Shown: in pieces, positions 17,045 to 25,144 of the stretch
Position numbering within the stretch: the first letter of the stretch is position 1
How the letters are laid out: every line of letters starts with the position of its first letter
Origin: Pseudomonadota bacterium
GTDB lineage: Bacteria > Pseudomonadota > Alphaproteobacteria > Rickettsiales > UBA3002
DNA: 64,000 nt
NCBI GenBank assembly: GCA_040384265.1
Contig: JAZKJM010000002.1
Span: 57,474-121,473 of the forward strand
Reading direction: 5' to 3'
Position numbers and translations under genes: made by a program
Notes under the pieces: generated by a model
What the model was told of the DNA's origin: nothing
The model's input: only the letters and a program-made list of their open reading frames with translations
The model's database searches: none

Positions 17045-17557
17045 TTACAATGCGAGGGGTTGACGGATAAGGTATTTGCTATGCGGGAACACATATTGCG
17101 CCGCGACACGGCGGGTGATGTTCATGAGCACCGGCGCGCGCGCATTGACCGAGAGCTTGGCCACGCCCGACTCACGATGCACCGTCACCACCAGCAGCAT
17201 GGCCAGGTCGTTGAGCGGCATTTCGAGGTCATGCGCCGCCTGCTCCAGATCCGCCCGTTCGATGATCGGGTTCGAGATATCGACCGGCAGGGTCAGGAAG
17301 GAAAGCGACGTATCGTCGAGCGATTGCAGCAGCTTGAAGCGCGCCATACGCTCGGATGGCAAATGGGTCAGGCAGAAATGCACCTTGTCGGGCATGCCCA
17401 GCATGCCGGTCGGGAAGGAAATCGGGTTGCGCGGATAAATGGTAACGCGTCCAAAACGGCTATCGATCTCCTCCTTTTCCGGGGGAGTGGAGGCAAGGAT
17501 GCTCTGGCCTATCACCGCAGGGCTATTGCCAGTCATTATCATTTCTCCTCGAAGCAT
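17045..17557 (-). CDS. fliW: Flagellar assembly factor FliW
   Basis: Flagellin-binding protein; in Bacillus and Campylobacter it antagonises CsrA and couples flagellin translation to secretion. Core motifs are visible: SRFGRVTIYPRNPISFPTGMLGMPDKVHFCL (~33-63), LLQSLDDTSLSFLTLPVDI (~76-94) and the C-terminal SVNARAPVLMNITRRVAAQYVFPHSKYLIRQPL. Two starts are plausible: ATG 17557 (AAAGGAG upstream, used here) and ATG 17536 (GAGGAG upstream). No csrA is in the window. FliW is not universal in alphaproteobacteria, which often use FlaF/FlbT instead. Confidence 0.88.
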   Translation of the reverse strand: MLRGEMIMTGNSPAVIGQSILASTPPEKEEIDSRFGRVTIYPRNPISFPTGMLGMPDKVHFCLTHLPSERMARFKLLQSLDDTSLSFLTLPVDISNPIIERADLEQAAHDLEMPLNDLAMLLVVTVHRESGVAKLSVNARAPVLMNITRRVAAQYVFPHSKYLIRQPLAL

Positions 17558-17664
17558 GCGCGTCTCCTTTGATGGTCGTGATTCTTACCAAAGGCAGTAC
17601 CCCTGCACTTTAGCATAGTGGGTGGGTGTTGCAAGTCTTCTAACCAACGCCCCACTCACTTTGA

Positions 17665-18573
17665 TTACTTGAGATAATCCGATAATCGTAACTGGCTGAG
17701 GCGTGAATAGACCTGGAACGATGCCTGCAAAATCGCCTGATACCCGGCCACCTGCGTGGTCGCGCTCACAATATCGGTTTTGCTCAACCCATCGGCCAGT
17801 TCCTTCCAGTAGGTGCTGAGCGTCGTCAACCGGCTATCCACCGTCTCCACATTGACGACCGCGGTGCCCAGCTTCGAGCGCGCCGCGACCAGGTCGCTCT
17901 GCCCGGACTGGATGAGCTGCAGGGCACTTTGCATCTGTGTCTGGTCGCCGCTGCGCGAGGCGTTGATCGCCTGCATCGCCGCCGCATAGACTTTCTGGAA
18001 CGCGGGATCATCCGCCCGCACCGGAAAAGGCATCTGGGTGCGGTCATCCGCACGCATGATGCCATCCTGCTGCGAGCCCGCGTAATAATTGGCATCCGGC
18101 ACGCCAAGCGCGGTGTTGCTGACGGTGGTGTCGGGCACGGGCGGCGTATCGGTGCTGGTGCCACCAAAAATATAATGCCCGTTGACGGTGCTGTTCAGCT
18201 CGTTACCCATCGAGCTGAGTAGATCAGTGACCAGCTGCGCCAGGTTGGAAGTACTGGCATTCGCCCCGCTGAACCCGACAATCGCACTTTTGATTTGATC
18301 TGCAATGTCGATGATATGGCTGAGTGCCGCATCCCCCGTTTGCAGTTTGCTGATATTGACCTTGTTATTGGCCTGAAACTGCACCGCACGGCTCAGCTGG
18401 CTGTTGAGCTCGGTGAAATGCTCGACACTGCCGTTAAGCCCGGCAAAATCCGACGATTTATACCCGCTCGAAATCTGGGTTTGCAGCTCGGCCAGTTTGG
18501 TCTGCGAACTGGCGACGTCACGCAGCGTGCTGGTCTGCAATGCTAGGCTTCCGACGCGGCTGGTGGTACTCAT
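17665..18573 (-). CDS. flgL: Flagellar hook-filament junction protein FlgL
   Basis: Hook-associated protein 3, which joins hook-side FlgK to the flagellin filament. Flagellin-like N-terminus (SSQTKLAELQTQISSGYKSSDFAGL at ~22-46) and C-terminal helix (VETVDSRLTTLSTYWKELADGLSKTDIVSATTQVAGYQAILQASFQVYSRLSQLRLSDYL). Contains the NGHYIFGGTSTDTPP stretch typical of FlgL (~130-146). Length 302. It is 17 bp downstream of flgK and shares its operon. Confidence 0.95.
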   Translation of the reverse strand: MSTTSRVGSLALQTSTLRDVASSQTKLAELQTQISSGYKSSDFAGLNGSVEHFTELNSQLSRAVQFQANNKVNISKLQTGDAALSHIIDIADQIKSAIVGFSGANASTSNLAQLVTDLLSSMGNELNSTVNGHYIFGGTSTDTPPVPDTTVSNTALGVPDANYYAGSQQDGIMRADDRTQMPFPVRADDPAFQKVYAAAMQAINASRSGDQTQMQSALQLIQSGQSDLVAARSKLGTAVVNVETVDSRLTTLSTYWKELADGLSKTDIVSATTQVAGYQAILQASFQVYSRLSQLRLSDYLK

Positions 18574-18590
18574 AGCTTCTCTCCCTTACG

Positions 18591-21320
18591 CTAGACCGAC
18601 TGTAATAAGTCTTCGTACATTTTGTTGACGATGGTGACGATGCGTGCGGTTGCCGAATAGGCGTTCTGCAAGGTCACGGTGTTGGCAAGTTCTTCATCCA
18701 GATTGACGCCGCTGACCGCATCCGATTTGCTGACGAATCCGTCGTAAAGCGTTTTCGCATTGGCGGCGTTGTCGGATGCCTCGGCCGATTTCTGCGACAC
18801 ATAGCCAAGCACCTGGCTGGTATAGCTCTGCAGCGAGAGCTGGGTAGTAGGCAGCCCCCCGGCCGCATCGAAGTCGAGCACGGCGCTGTTGAGTTTGGCA
18901 AACTGCTGCGCAATCGTATTATCCCCCGAATAACGCGCATAGGTATAAAGCGGTTTGGCGCCGGCATTGGCCACCGACATCTGCGCAAGCGTCCCGGTCG
19001 AGATTAAATTCGCATTCTGCAGCAACCGGTCGGACACTTTCAGGTTCAGCGCGCTGCCCGCCAGCGTGTCGCCCGTCAGGGCAGGATCGTTGGAATCGAA
19101 AAAGTTATTGAGCCCAAAATAATGCGAGAAGCCCCAGCCGCTGCCATTATCGGGCGGCAGGTCGTCGGGGTTGCCCAGCTGCGCGGAATTCATCTCATCG
19201 ATCGCGATGGAATAGCTCTGGTTCGGGTTGCCGCCGATCAGTTTCAGGGTCGCCTGCGCCTCGATATATTTGCCGTTGACGGTTGGCAATTCGTTGCCGT
19301 TTGCATCGACTAAAATCGCGCGCATGCTGGGCTGCGAGGTGTTGGGCAGCACCATCGTCCCGCCACTGCCCACCGCCGTGGTGGAATAGCGCTTATTAAA
19401 CAGCTCAACCTGGTTGTTGGCCACGCGGTAGGTGACCGGCGCCGTGTGCACCACCCCATCGGCGCCGACCACGCCGACATTCACCGTCACGTCATAATAT
19501 TTCGAGCCAAGATTGGCCGAAAAATCGACCTGCAGCTGGCCTTTATCAACCGTCCGCCGTTGCTCGCCGGTGCTGATCGTGTCATACGGCGGCAGCATCG
19601 TGATACCGCCGGCATCGCTGACCGGGCCACTGCTGGTTGCCGCCGCGCCCGCGGTGAATGTCACCTGCGAACCGCTCACCGCCGTTACTTTGAAATAGCC
19701 GGTCAGGTTGGCCGCAGAAATGCCGTTTACCGTGCCGCTTGGCGGGTTCATATAAATCGTATCACCCACCGCGACCGTTGCGGTCGATTGCAGCGAGATG
19801 GTCACATCGGCGCTGCCAAGGGTGGTGGTGTAGCTGCCCGTTGCCTGCAAGGCGGCGGTTGGCTGGCCCTGCGTCAGGCCTGAAATGGTGGTGCCGGTAT
19901 CATCCTTCACCACCGCACCGGTGACAAAAATATTCGCCTGCCCGGCGCTGATATTTTCCAGATCGAGATCGAAATTGAACAGCGATGGTGAGCCGCTTGG
20001 CAGGGTCGTCGTATCCGATGCCAGCTCGATATTGTTGAGGTTGCCCACCTGCGCCTTGTTACCCGGCGCGCCGAAGTAATTATTGATCTCATCGACAATG
20101 GTCTGCATCGTCGGCTTGCCATTACCCGAACCGGAATTGAGGCGTGCCAGATCCAGCGTCAGTGGCCGCAATCCCGTATAGGCCTCATCCGCATACGAGG
20201 ACTGCACGGGCGTTCCATCTGCCTTCAGCACCGCAATGCGCACCGTGCCCGACCAGCTATATTGCTCGCTTGGCGTAATCAGGCGGTCGCCGGTCAGGGT
20301 CGTCGCCGCCGGGTAGCCCGAGCCGTTATTGTGAATCGCATTCACGCTATCACGCACATGGCTGGCCAGCTGGTCAAGCTGCTGCAGCACGCCGGTGAAT
20401 TTCTGGTCACGAATCTGCTGCAGCGCATAGATGCTGCCGCCCGAGAGGCTGGTTTTCACCTGATCGCCGACGCCGGAGCTAAAAAGCGTTGCGCGCCCCC
20501 CCACTTCCTGCCCCGCATCGTTCAGGGTCATCACCTGCAACGCACTGGTCGCCGTGCCCGACGTGAACACCGCCACCGATGGTGCCTGCGTATAGGTGAG
20601 GTGATAGCGCGTACCTTCTTCCAGCAGCGCCACGCTGTCGCCACCGACAATGCTCACCGCGCCATTGGCGTTGTAGCTCGTCGAAATGTTTACATATTGC
20701 GAGATGGTGCGGATCGCGTTGTCGCGCGCATCCAGCAGGCTCGCGGTGGATTGGCTCAGCGCCGCCGCCTGCGTGATCGATTTATTCAACGCATAGAGTT
20801 TATCCAGCGCACCATTCACGGTCGATACCGCATCCGCAATGTCGCCATCCGCCTGGAAACGAAGGTCGTTGATGCTTCCGGCAAGGCCGGATAATTGCTG
20901 GGCAAGGCTGCTGCCCGCCGACACCGCATTGCTGCGCAGTGACGAAATTTCAGGCGATTCCGCCAGCGATTGCACCGCGTTGAAGAACGTCGTCATGAAG
21001 GAATCGAGCGAGTTATTGGCACCCGGCTGGCCAAGCAGCGACTGCACCCGCTGGTAATATTGATTGGTCGTATCCGACGAGGCATTGACCGAGCCTTGCG
21101 ACTGCACCGAACGCTGCAGGTATTTGTCGATCTGGCGCGTGATATCATCGATCTTGACGCCACTGCCCACCCCCGCGATATAGACCGCCGACTGGTTGAT
21201 GAGCTGCTTGGAATAACCTGGCGTGTTGACGTTGGAGATGTTTTGCGACAGCACCGAAATCGCCTGCTGGTTAAGGCGCAATCCGGAAACAGCATTGTTC
21301 AGGGCAAGCGCGAGCGACAT
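18591..21320 (-). CDS. flgK: Flagellar hook-associated protein FlgK (long form)
   Basis: First hook-filament junction protein. N-terminus LALALNNAVSGLRLNQQAISVLSQNISNVNTPGYSKQ with the conserved axial motif, and C-terminus GVNLDEELANTVTLQNAYSATARIVTIVNKMYEDLLQSV. At 909 residues it is well above the ~550 of E. coli, with the extra sequence in a beta-rich central part (~330-770). Together with the long FlgE this suggests enlarged surface domains on the hook region. Start overlaps the region just after the FlgN-like gene (2-bp gap). Confidence 0.95.
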   Translation of the reverse strand: MSLALALNNAVSGLRLNQQAISVLSQNISNVNTPGYSKQLINQSAVYIAGVGSGVKIDDITRQIDKYLQRSVQSQGSVNASSDTTNQYYQRVQSLLGQPGANNSLDSFMTTFFNAVQSLAESPEISSLRSNAVSAGSSLAQQLSGLAGSINDLRFQADGDIADAVSTVNGALDKLYALNKSITQAAALSQSTASLLDARDNAIRTISQYVNISTSYNANGAVSIVGGDSVALLEEGTRYHLTYTQAPSVAVFTSGTATSALQVMTLNDAGQEVGGRATLFSSGVGDQVKTSLSGGSIYALQQIRDQKFTGVLQQLDQLASHVRDSVNAIHNNGSGYPAATTLTGDRLITPSEQYSWSGTVRIAVLKADGTPVQSSYADEAYTGLRPLTLDLARLNSGSGNGKPTMQTIVDEINNYFGAPGNKAQVGNLNNIELASDTTTLPSGSPSLFNFDLDLENISAGQANIFVTGAVVKDDTGTTISGLTQGQPTAALQATGSYTTTLGSADVTISLQSTATVAVGDTIYMNPPSGTVNGISAANLTGYFKVTAVSGSQVTFTAGAAATSSGPVSDAGGITMLPPYDTISTGEQRRTVDKGQLQVDFSANLGSKYYDVTVNVGVVGADGVVHTAPVTYRVANNQVELFNKRYSTTAVGSGGTMVLPNTSQPSMRAILVDANGNELPTVNGKYIEAQATLKLIGGNPNQSYSIAIDEMNSAQLGNPDDLPPDNGSGWGFSHYFGLNNFFDSNDPALTGDTLAGSALNLKVSDRLLQNANLISTGTLAQMSVANAGAKPLYTYARYSGDNTIAQQFAKLNSAVLDFDAAGGLPTTQLSLQSYTSQVLGYVSQKSAEASDNAANAKTLYDGFVSKSDAVSGVNLDEELANTVTLQNAYSATARIVTIVNKMYEDLLQSV

Positions 21321-21322
21321 GG

Positions 21323-21793
21323 TCAGGCCTTCTGGTTCAGGTTAAGCGACAAGGCAAGGTCATGCGAGTGGTTCGACTGGCCGTTGGCGCCATAGGTGCC
21401 GGGGCGATGTTTTTCGCCCAGCACATCCATGATCGCCTGCATCACGCGCTCGTTTACCGCGCGCGCCACCGCCGTGCGGCGGAAATTTTCCTCGACGTTA
21501 TAGGCAAGGTCGTCGGCCAGCATCAGCAACTCTTCACGCGTTTTTTCATCCGCACCGTTCATGAAGGACGGGTCACTCGCCATGCGGTTCTGGTATTGCT
21601 CCAGCAGCCGGGTGAGCTTCACTTTTTCCTCATGCGTCTTGGGCAAATCATTGAAGCGCATTTCTACCAGCATCGCGGTTTCCTCGGCGAGGATGTCGCT
21701 CAGGCGCAGCGTAGCGTTCATCAACTCGTCGATATTCAGCGTCGCCATAACGGCAGCGGTGGGCAAACGGTGTTGGGGATGGTTGGGCTGCAT
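21323..21793 (-). CDS. FlgN-like flagellar export chaperone
   Basis: A 156-residue helical protein just upstream of flgK and flgL, whose products FlgN escorts. The core (LRLSDILAEETAMLVEMRFNDLPKTHEEKVKLTRLLEQYQNRM, ~28-71) follows the FlgN pattern of an EE-x-L-L helix, a short turn, then an EK-x-x-L helix. The start at 21793 is supported by GTGGAG, which overlaps the stop of the upstream flgJ gene; the ATG at 21748 has no ribosome site. The call rests on pattern and position. Confidence 0.75.
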   Translation of the reverse strand: MQPNHPQHRLPTAAVMATLNIDELMNATLRLSDILAEETAMLVEMRFNDLPKTHEEKVKLTRLLEQYQNRMASDPSFMNGADEKTREELLMLADDLAYNVEENFRRTAVARAVNERVMQAIMDVLGEKHRPGTYGANGQSNHSHDLALSLNLNQKA

Positions 21794-21797
21794 GGCG

Positions 21798-22148
21798 CTA
21801 CTCCACTTCCTGTTGCTTCAGCATGATTTTCTTCACCTGATCGGCCACGCCAATACCACCGGTGCGGGCGATGATTTTGCCGTATTCATTAGTCAGCATC
21901 GAATTGTAGACTTCTTCGGCGTCACTACCGCCGAGCGCATCATGCGCATCCACCGTGCTGAACATGGTGCCCACCATCTGCGAAATGAATTGCGATTCGA
22001 ATTCACTCGCCGTCTGGTCGATTTTATCCGCCGAGGCCTTGGTCGCCCCTTTCATGCGCAGCGGGTTAGCGGCCCGCGTATCTTTAATGGCAATCATATC
22101 GCTATCCGTCGGTTTCGTGGTGGCACTCAGCGCGCTGATGGGGTTCAT
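21798..22148 (-). CDS. flgJ: FlgJ rod-binding domain protein
   Basis: Rod-assembly factor. At 116 residues it has only the N-terminal rod-binding domain (ASEFESQFISQMVGTMFSTVD, ~47-67; EEVYNSMLTNEYGKIIARTGGIGVADQVKKIML to the end) and lacks the C-terminal muramidase domain found in gamma-proteobacterial FlgJ, which is normal for alphaproteobacteria. It is 4 bp downstream of flgI. Confidence 0.9.
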   Translation of the reverse strand: MNPISALSATTKPTDSDMIAIKDTRAANPLRMKGATKASADKIDQTASEFESQFISQMVGTMFSTVDAHDALGGSDAEEVYNSMLTNEYGKIIARTGGIGVADQVKKIMLKQQEVE

Positions 22149-22152
22149 GGCG

Positions 22153-23322
22153 CTATCTCGTTTCGATGTCCGCTTGCAACGCGCCAGCGGCCTTGATGGT
22201 TTGCAGGATCGTAATCAAATCGCGCGGGCCGACGCCAAGGGCATTCAGGCCGCCAACCAAATCCTTCAGTGTCGCGCCTTCCTGCAGCACCGCAATTTTA
22301 TTGGATGATTGCTCGCTCACCGTCACGTCGCTGCGTGGTACCACCACCGTCTCGGCACCGGCCGGGGCGAAGGGGTTCGGCTGGCTCACCTGCGGGGTTT
22401 CCTCGACCTTGACGATCAGGTTGCCCTGCGCCACCGCCACCGTCGAGATGCGCACATTTTCGCCCATCACAATGGTTCCGGTCGCTTCATCGACCACAAT
22501 CCGCGCCGGTTGATCGGTCTCGACCGCCAGTGTTTCAATATCGGCCAGCAAGCCAACCACATCGCCTTTATACGCCGTCGGCACCGTCACCGTCACCGTG
22601 CCCGGATCATCCACCCGGCTGACGCCTGCACCTACTTGCTGGTTGATGGCTTTCATCAGGTTGGTCGCGGTCGTAATATCCGGATTGCGCAGGGAAAGCC
22701 GCACGCTGGCCATATCGTTCAGGCGGAAATCGATCTCGCGTTCGACGGTTGCACCGTTCGAAATAAAGCCGTTGGTCGGCACGCCCTTGGTAATGGTGCT
22801 GCCGCTATTGCCCGATGCCTCGAACCCGCCGATCGTCACCGGCCCCTGCCCCACCGCATACACATTACCATCCGGCCCATAGAGGGAGGTGGCAAGCAAG
22901 GTGCCACCGAGCAGGCTTTTCGCATCGCCCAGCGCACTGATCGACACATCAATCCCGCCACCGGCGCGGGCGAAGGGCGGCAATTTCGCCGTTACCGTCA
23001 CCGCCGCCACGTTTTTCGATTTCAGCTGCACGCCGCGCGTATTCACGCCCTGCCGCTCCAGAAACCCAATCAGGCTCTGCTCGGTGAACGCATTATTCTG
23101 CAATTTATCGCCGGTGCCGTTCAAGCCGACCACCAGACCGTAACCCATCAGCATGTTGTCGCGCACACCTTCAAACGCCACCACATCCTTGATCCGCGCC
23201 GCTTGCGCGGAGGTTGCAAAGGCAAGCCCTGCCAGCACCATCAAAGCAATCAGCCAGAAACTGCTGGCAGTGCGGCGGGTGCTGCGTGGCATGGCCTTCA
23301 TTGGTTTTCCGTTCCCTTGCAT
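22153..23322 (-). CDS. flgI: Flagellar P-ring protein FlgI
   Basis: Forms the periplasmic P ring around the rod. Start at ATG 23322, with GGAG upstream, gives 389 residues with a Sec signal peptide (hydrophobic SFWLIALMVLAGLAFATSAQA, likely cut after AQA). Mature part begins ARIKDVVAFEGVRDNMLMGYGLVVGLNGTGD, the hallmark FlgI start, and ends LVGGLNALGVGPRDLITILQTIKAAGALQADIE. An open frame extends upstream to 23490 but would run through the promoter and place the signal peptide internally. Probably first gene of a flgI-flgJ-flgN-flgK-flgL operon. Confidence 0.96.
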   Translation of the reverse strand: MQGNGKPMKAMPRSTRRTASSFWLIALMVLAGLAFATSAQAARIKDVVAFEGVRDNMLMGYGLVVGLNGTGDKLQNNAFTEQSLIGFLERQGVNTRGVQLKSKNVAAVTVTAKLPPFARAGGGIDVSISALGDAKSLLGGTLLATSLYGPDGNVYAVGQGPVTIGGFEASGNSGSTITKGVPTNGFISNGATVEREIDFRLNDMASVRLSLRNPDITTATNLMKAINQQVGAGVSRVDDPGTVTVTVPTAYKGDVVGLLADIETLAVETDQPARIVVDEATGTIVMGENVRISTVAVAQGNLIVKVEETPQVSQPNPFAPAGAETVVVPRSDVTVSEQSSNKIAVLQEGATLKDLVGGLNALGVGPRDLITILQTIKAAGALQADIETR

Positions 23323-23375
23323 GGTCGTCGCTCCGTCATTTTTGACTGGTTTTTGTTCTTGGTTACGCCCATCTA

Positions 23376-23392
23376 TGCGACATTCATGCCAA
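23376..23392 (-). promoter_or_regulatory. Sigma-54 promoter of the flgI operon
   Basis: TTGGCATGAATGTCGCA on the minus strand, GG-N10-GC spacing, 54 bp before flgI. In Caulobacter flgI is also a sigma-54-dependent class III gene divergent from fliX. Confidence 0.8.
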
Positions 23393-23579
23393 GCGGTACT
23401 CACCCTCGCTGAATACTTCGATTTCAAAGGATTAGCCGACGCCCGCAGCACGGCCCGCACCATGGGGAATATTTTGCCCAACCCCTCCACAAGGATGCAG
23501 CATCATGCATTCTTTTGCGGGCCTGTTGATGGATTCACATAAGTTGCAACCCCCGTACCGCTGCACTATAGTCACCACT

Positions 23580-24041
23580 ATGGTTGATAAAGTTGGATAC
23601 ACCCGCCCCGTTACCACGACCCGCTCGGCCAAACGCACAGGCGGTGTCAGCGCGCCGGGCTTCGCCGATGCCCTCTCGCGCGCCGAAGAGGCCGCCGCGG
23701 TTGATGGTGCCGACGCCACTGGCAGCATTGCCGCCCTTGGTGGCATGGGCGGCTTCCTCGGCGCCCAGGAAGTGGACACCCAGGACCTCGAAAAACGCAA
23801 AGCCGTCAAGCGCGGTCGCCTGACGCTGGATGCCCTCTCCCAACTGCGCGACGCGCTGCTGATGGGCGAGCTGCCGCTTTCTACCATCCACAAGCTCGAA
23901 CAGCTGGTGAAGCAGGAGCGCGGCCTTGCGACCGACCCCGCCCTCAAAAGCATTCTCGATGATATCGAAGTGCGCGCCGCCGTCGAGATGGCCAAGCTCG
24001 AAATGGCCGGCCTCCTCCCACCGGGCGAGCCTGCCGCATAA
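23580..24041 (+). CDS. fliX: Flagellar assembly regulator FliX
   Basis: In Caulobacter, FliX couples completion of the early basal body to the sigma-54 activator FlbD. The C-terminal two thirds match: GGFLGAQEVDTQDLEKRKAVKRGRLTLDALSQLRDALLMGELPLSTIHKLEQLV, then ATDPALKSILDDIEVRAAVEMAKLEM. With the ATG at 23580 the protein has 153 residues, close to the family's ~140. No strong ribosome site is seen there; the in-frame ATGs at 23505 and 23529 are alternatives. It is divergent from flgI, as in Caulobacter. The activator (flbD) is not in the window. Confidence 0.85.
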   Translation: MVDKVGYTRPVTTTRSAKRTGGVSAPGFADALSRAEEAAAVDGADATGSIAALGGMGGFLGAQEVDTQDLEKRKAVKRGRLTLDALSQLRDALLMGELPLSTIHKLEQLVKQERGLATDPALKSILDDIEVRAAVEMAKLEMAGLLPPGEPAA

Positions 24042-24137
24042 GCATAAATTGTGCACAGGGGCTTGATGGCCCTTGCAGCATAGGGTCGCTTTGCCGTATT
24101 TTAATGCGATATTCACTCACTAGCGAAGGTTGCACGT

Positions 24138-24704
24138 ATGGCAAAAGCATCGGCAAAAACAGTCAAACCCACCGCCACAAAAACGGCCCCATCGAAATCA
24201 GCGGCAAAACCCGCGCCCGCCAAAAAACCAGTCGCCGCTGCGCCGGTGAAAGCTGTCGTCGTGCCGAAAGCAAAACGCGTTTATAAACCGGCGAAACTGC
24301 CTGCCGGTTACAAACCGAGTGCGAGCGAAGCCTATATGAGCCCGCAGCAGGAAGAATATTTCCGCCAGAAGCTGCTCACCTGGCGCAAATCGCTGATGGA
24401 TGAGTCGCGCGAGACGCTCGACCATCTGCACGAAGAAAACTGGCATCAGGCCGATATCGCCGACCGCGCCTCGCTCGAAACCGAAGCCGGGGTCGAGCTG
24501 CGCACCCGCAACCGTTATCTCAAGCTGATTTCCAAAATCGATGCCGCCATCCGCCGCATCGAAGATGGCGAATACGGCTATTGCGACGAGACCGGCGATC
24601 CCATCGGCCTCAAGCGCCTCGAAGCGCGCCCGGTCGCGACCCTGTCCATCGAAGCACAGGAACGCCACGAGCGCAGCGAGAAGCAATATACCGACGAGGA
24701 CTAG
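24138..24704 (+). CDS. dksA: DksA/TraR-family regulator without zinc ligands
   Basis: RNA polymerase secondary-channel protein acting with ppGpp. The 188 residues comprise a Lys/Ala/Pro-rich N-terminal tail (~1-55), the coiled-coil region (~65-125, with the tip ...ADIADRAS) and the zinc-finger fold YCDETGDPIGLKRLEARPVATLSIEAQERHE. Only the first of the four zinc cysteines remains; the others are Thr, Ser and Ala. This is the usual alphaproteobacterial DksA form. The next gene starts 4 bases after its stop, suggesting coupling. Confidence 0.92.
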   Translation: MAKASAKTVKPTATKTAPSKSAAKPAPAKKPVAAAPVKAVVVPKAKRVYKPAKLPAGYKPSASEAYMSPQQEEYFRQKLLTWRKSLMDESRETLDHLHEENWHQADIADRASLETEAGVELRTRNRYLKLISKIDAAIRRIEDGEYGYCDETGDPIGLKRLEARPVATLSIEAQERHERSEKQYTDED

Positions 24705-24708
24705 GACC

Positions 24709-25068
24709 ATGCGCCGCCTCGCCGTCGCCACAACTCTGCTTGCTATGGTTCTGATAACTTCTGCGTTTCGCGTGCCTTCGCAGGAAGAGCTCAGCTATCC
24801 TGTGACGGAAACCGCCGCTGTTTGCGGCAAAGCGGGCGAACGCATCGGCGGCTCGACACCGGGCGCCATGTATACATGCTGTTCCGGCCTCACCGCCATG
24901 CCGGAATGGATCCACAACAATCCGTCACTTGCCGCGTTAAGCTGCCAACAAGTTTTGGCCACGCCCTCGATGCCCGGATCGGGCAACGTCTGCTCACCAT
25001 GCGGCAATGGCCAATGCGAGCCCGCCAACGCAGAAAATAAATGCAGTTGCCCGGCCGACTGTAAATAG
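24709..25068 (+). CDS. Secreted cysteine-rich protein
   Basis: A 119-residue predicted exported protein: basic start MRRLAVATTLLAMVLITSAF then a hydrophilic mature part with ten cysteines. The end, NVCSPCGNGQCEP followed by NKCSCPADCK, is the CGNGxCE...CPxDC motif seen at the ends of diverse secreted proteins, presumably a small disulfide knot. No family or function recognised. The start lies 4 nt behind the dksA stop with AGGA overlapping it, so translation is likely coupled to dksA. A longer frame through dksA is a shadow. Confidence 0.75.
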   Translation: MRRLAVATTLLAMVLITSAFRVPSQEELSYPVTETAAVCGKAGERIGGSTPGAMYTCCSGLTAMPEWIHNNPSLAALSCQQVLATPSMPGSGNVCSPCGNGQCEPANAENKCSCPADCK

Positions 25069-25144
25069 TTTTTGGCTTTGATAAACGATTCCACTGCTGA
25101 TACATTCAGCGCCTTACTGGCGACTGGAGACTAGCAACGCAACG

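Noticed and set aside
17600..17650. Sigma-54 promoter before fliW
   Set aside because: TTGG and TTGCA are present but spaced GG-N11-GC, one base too far.
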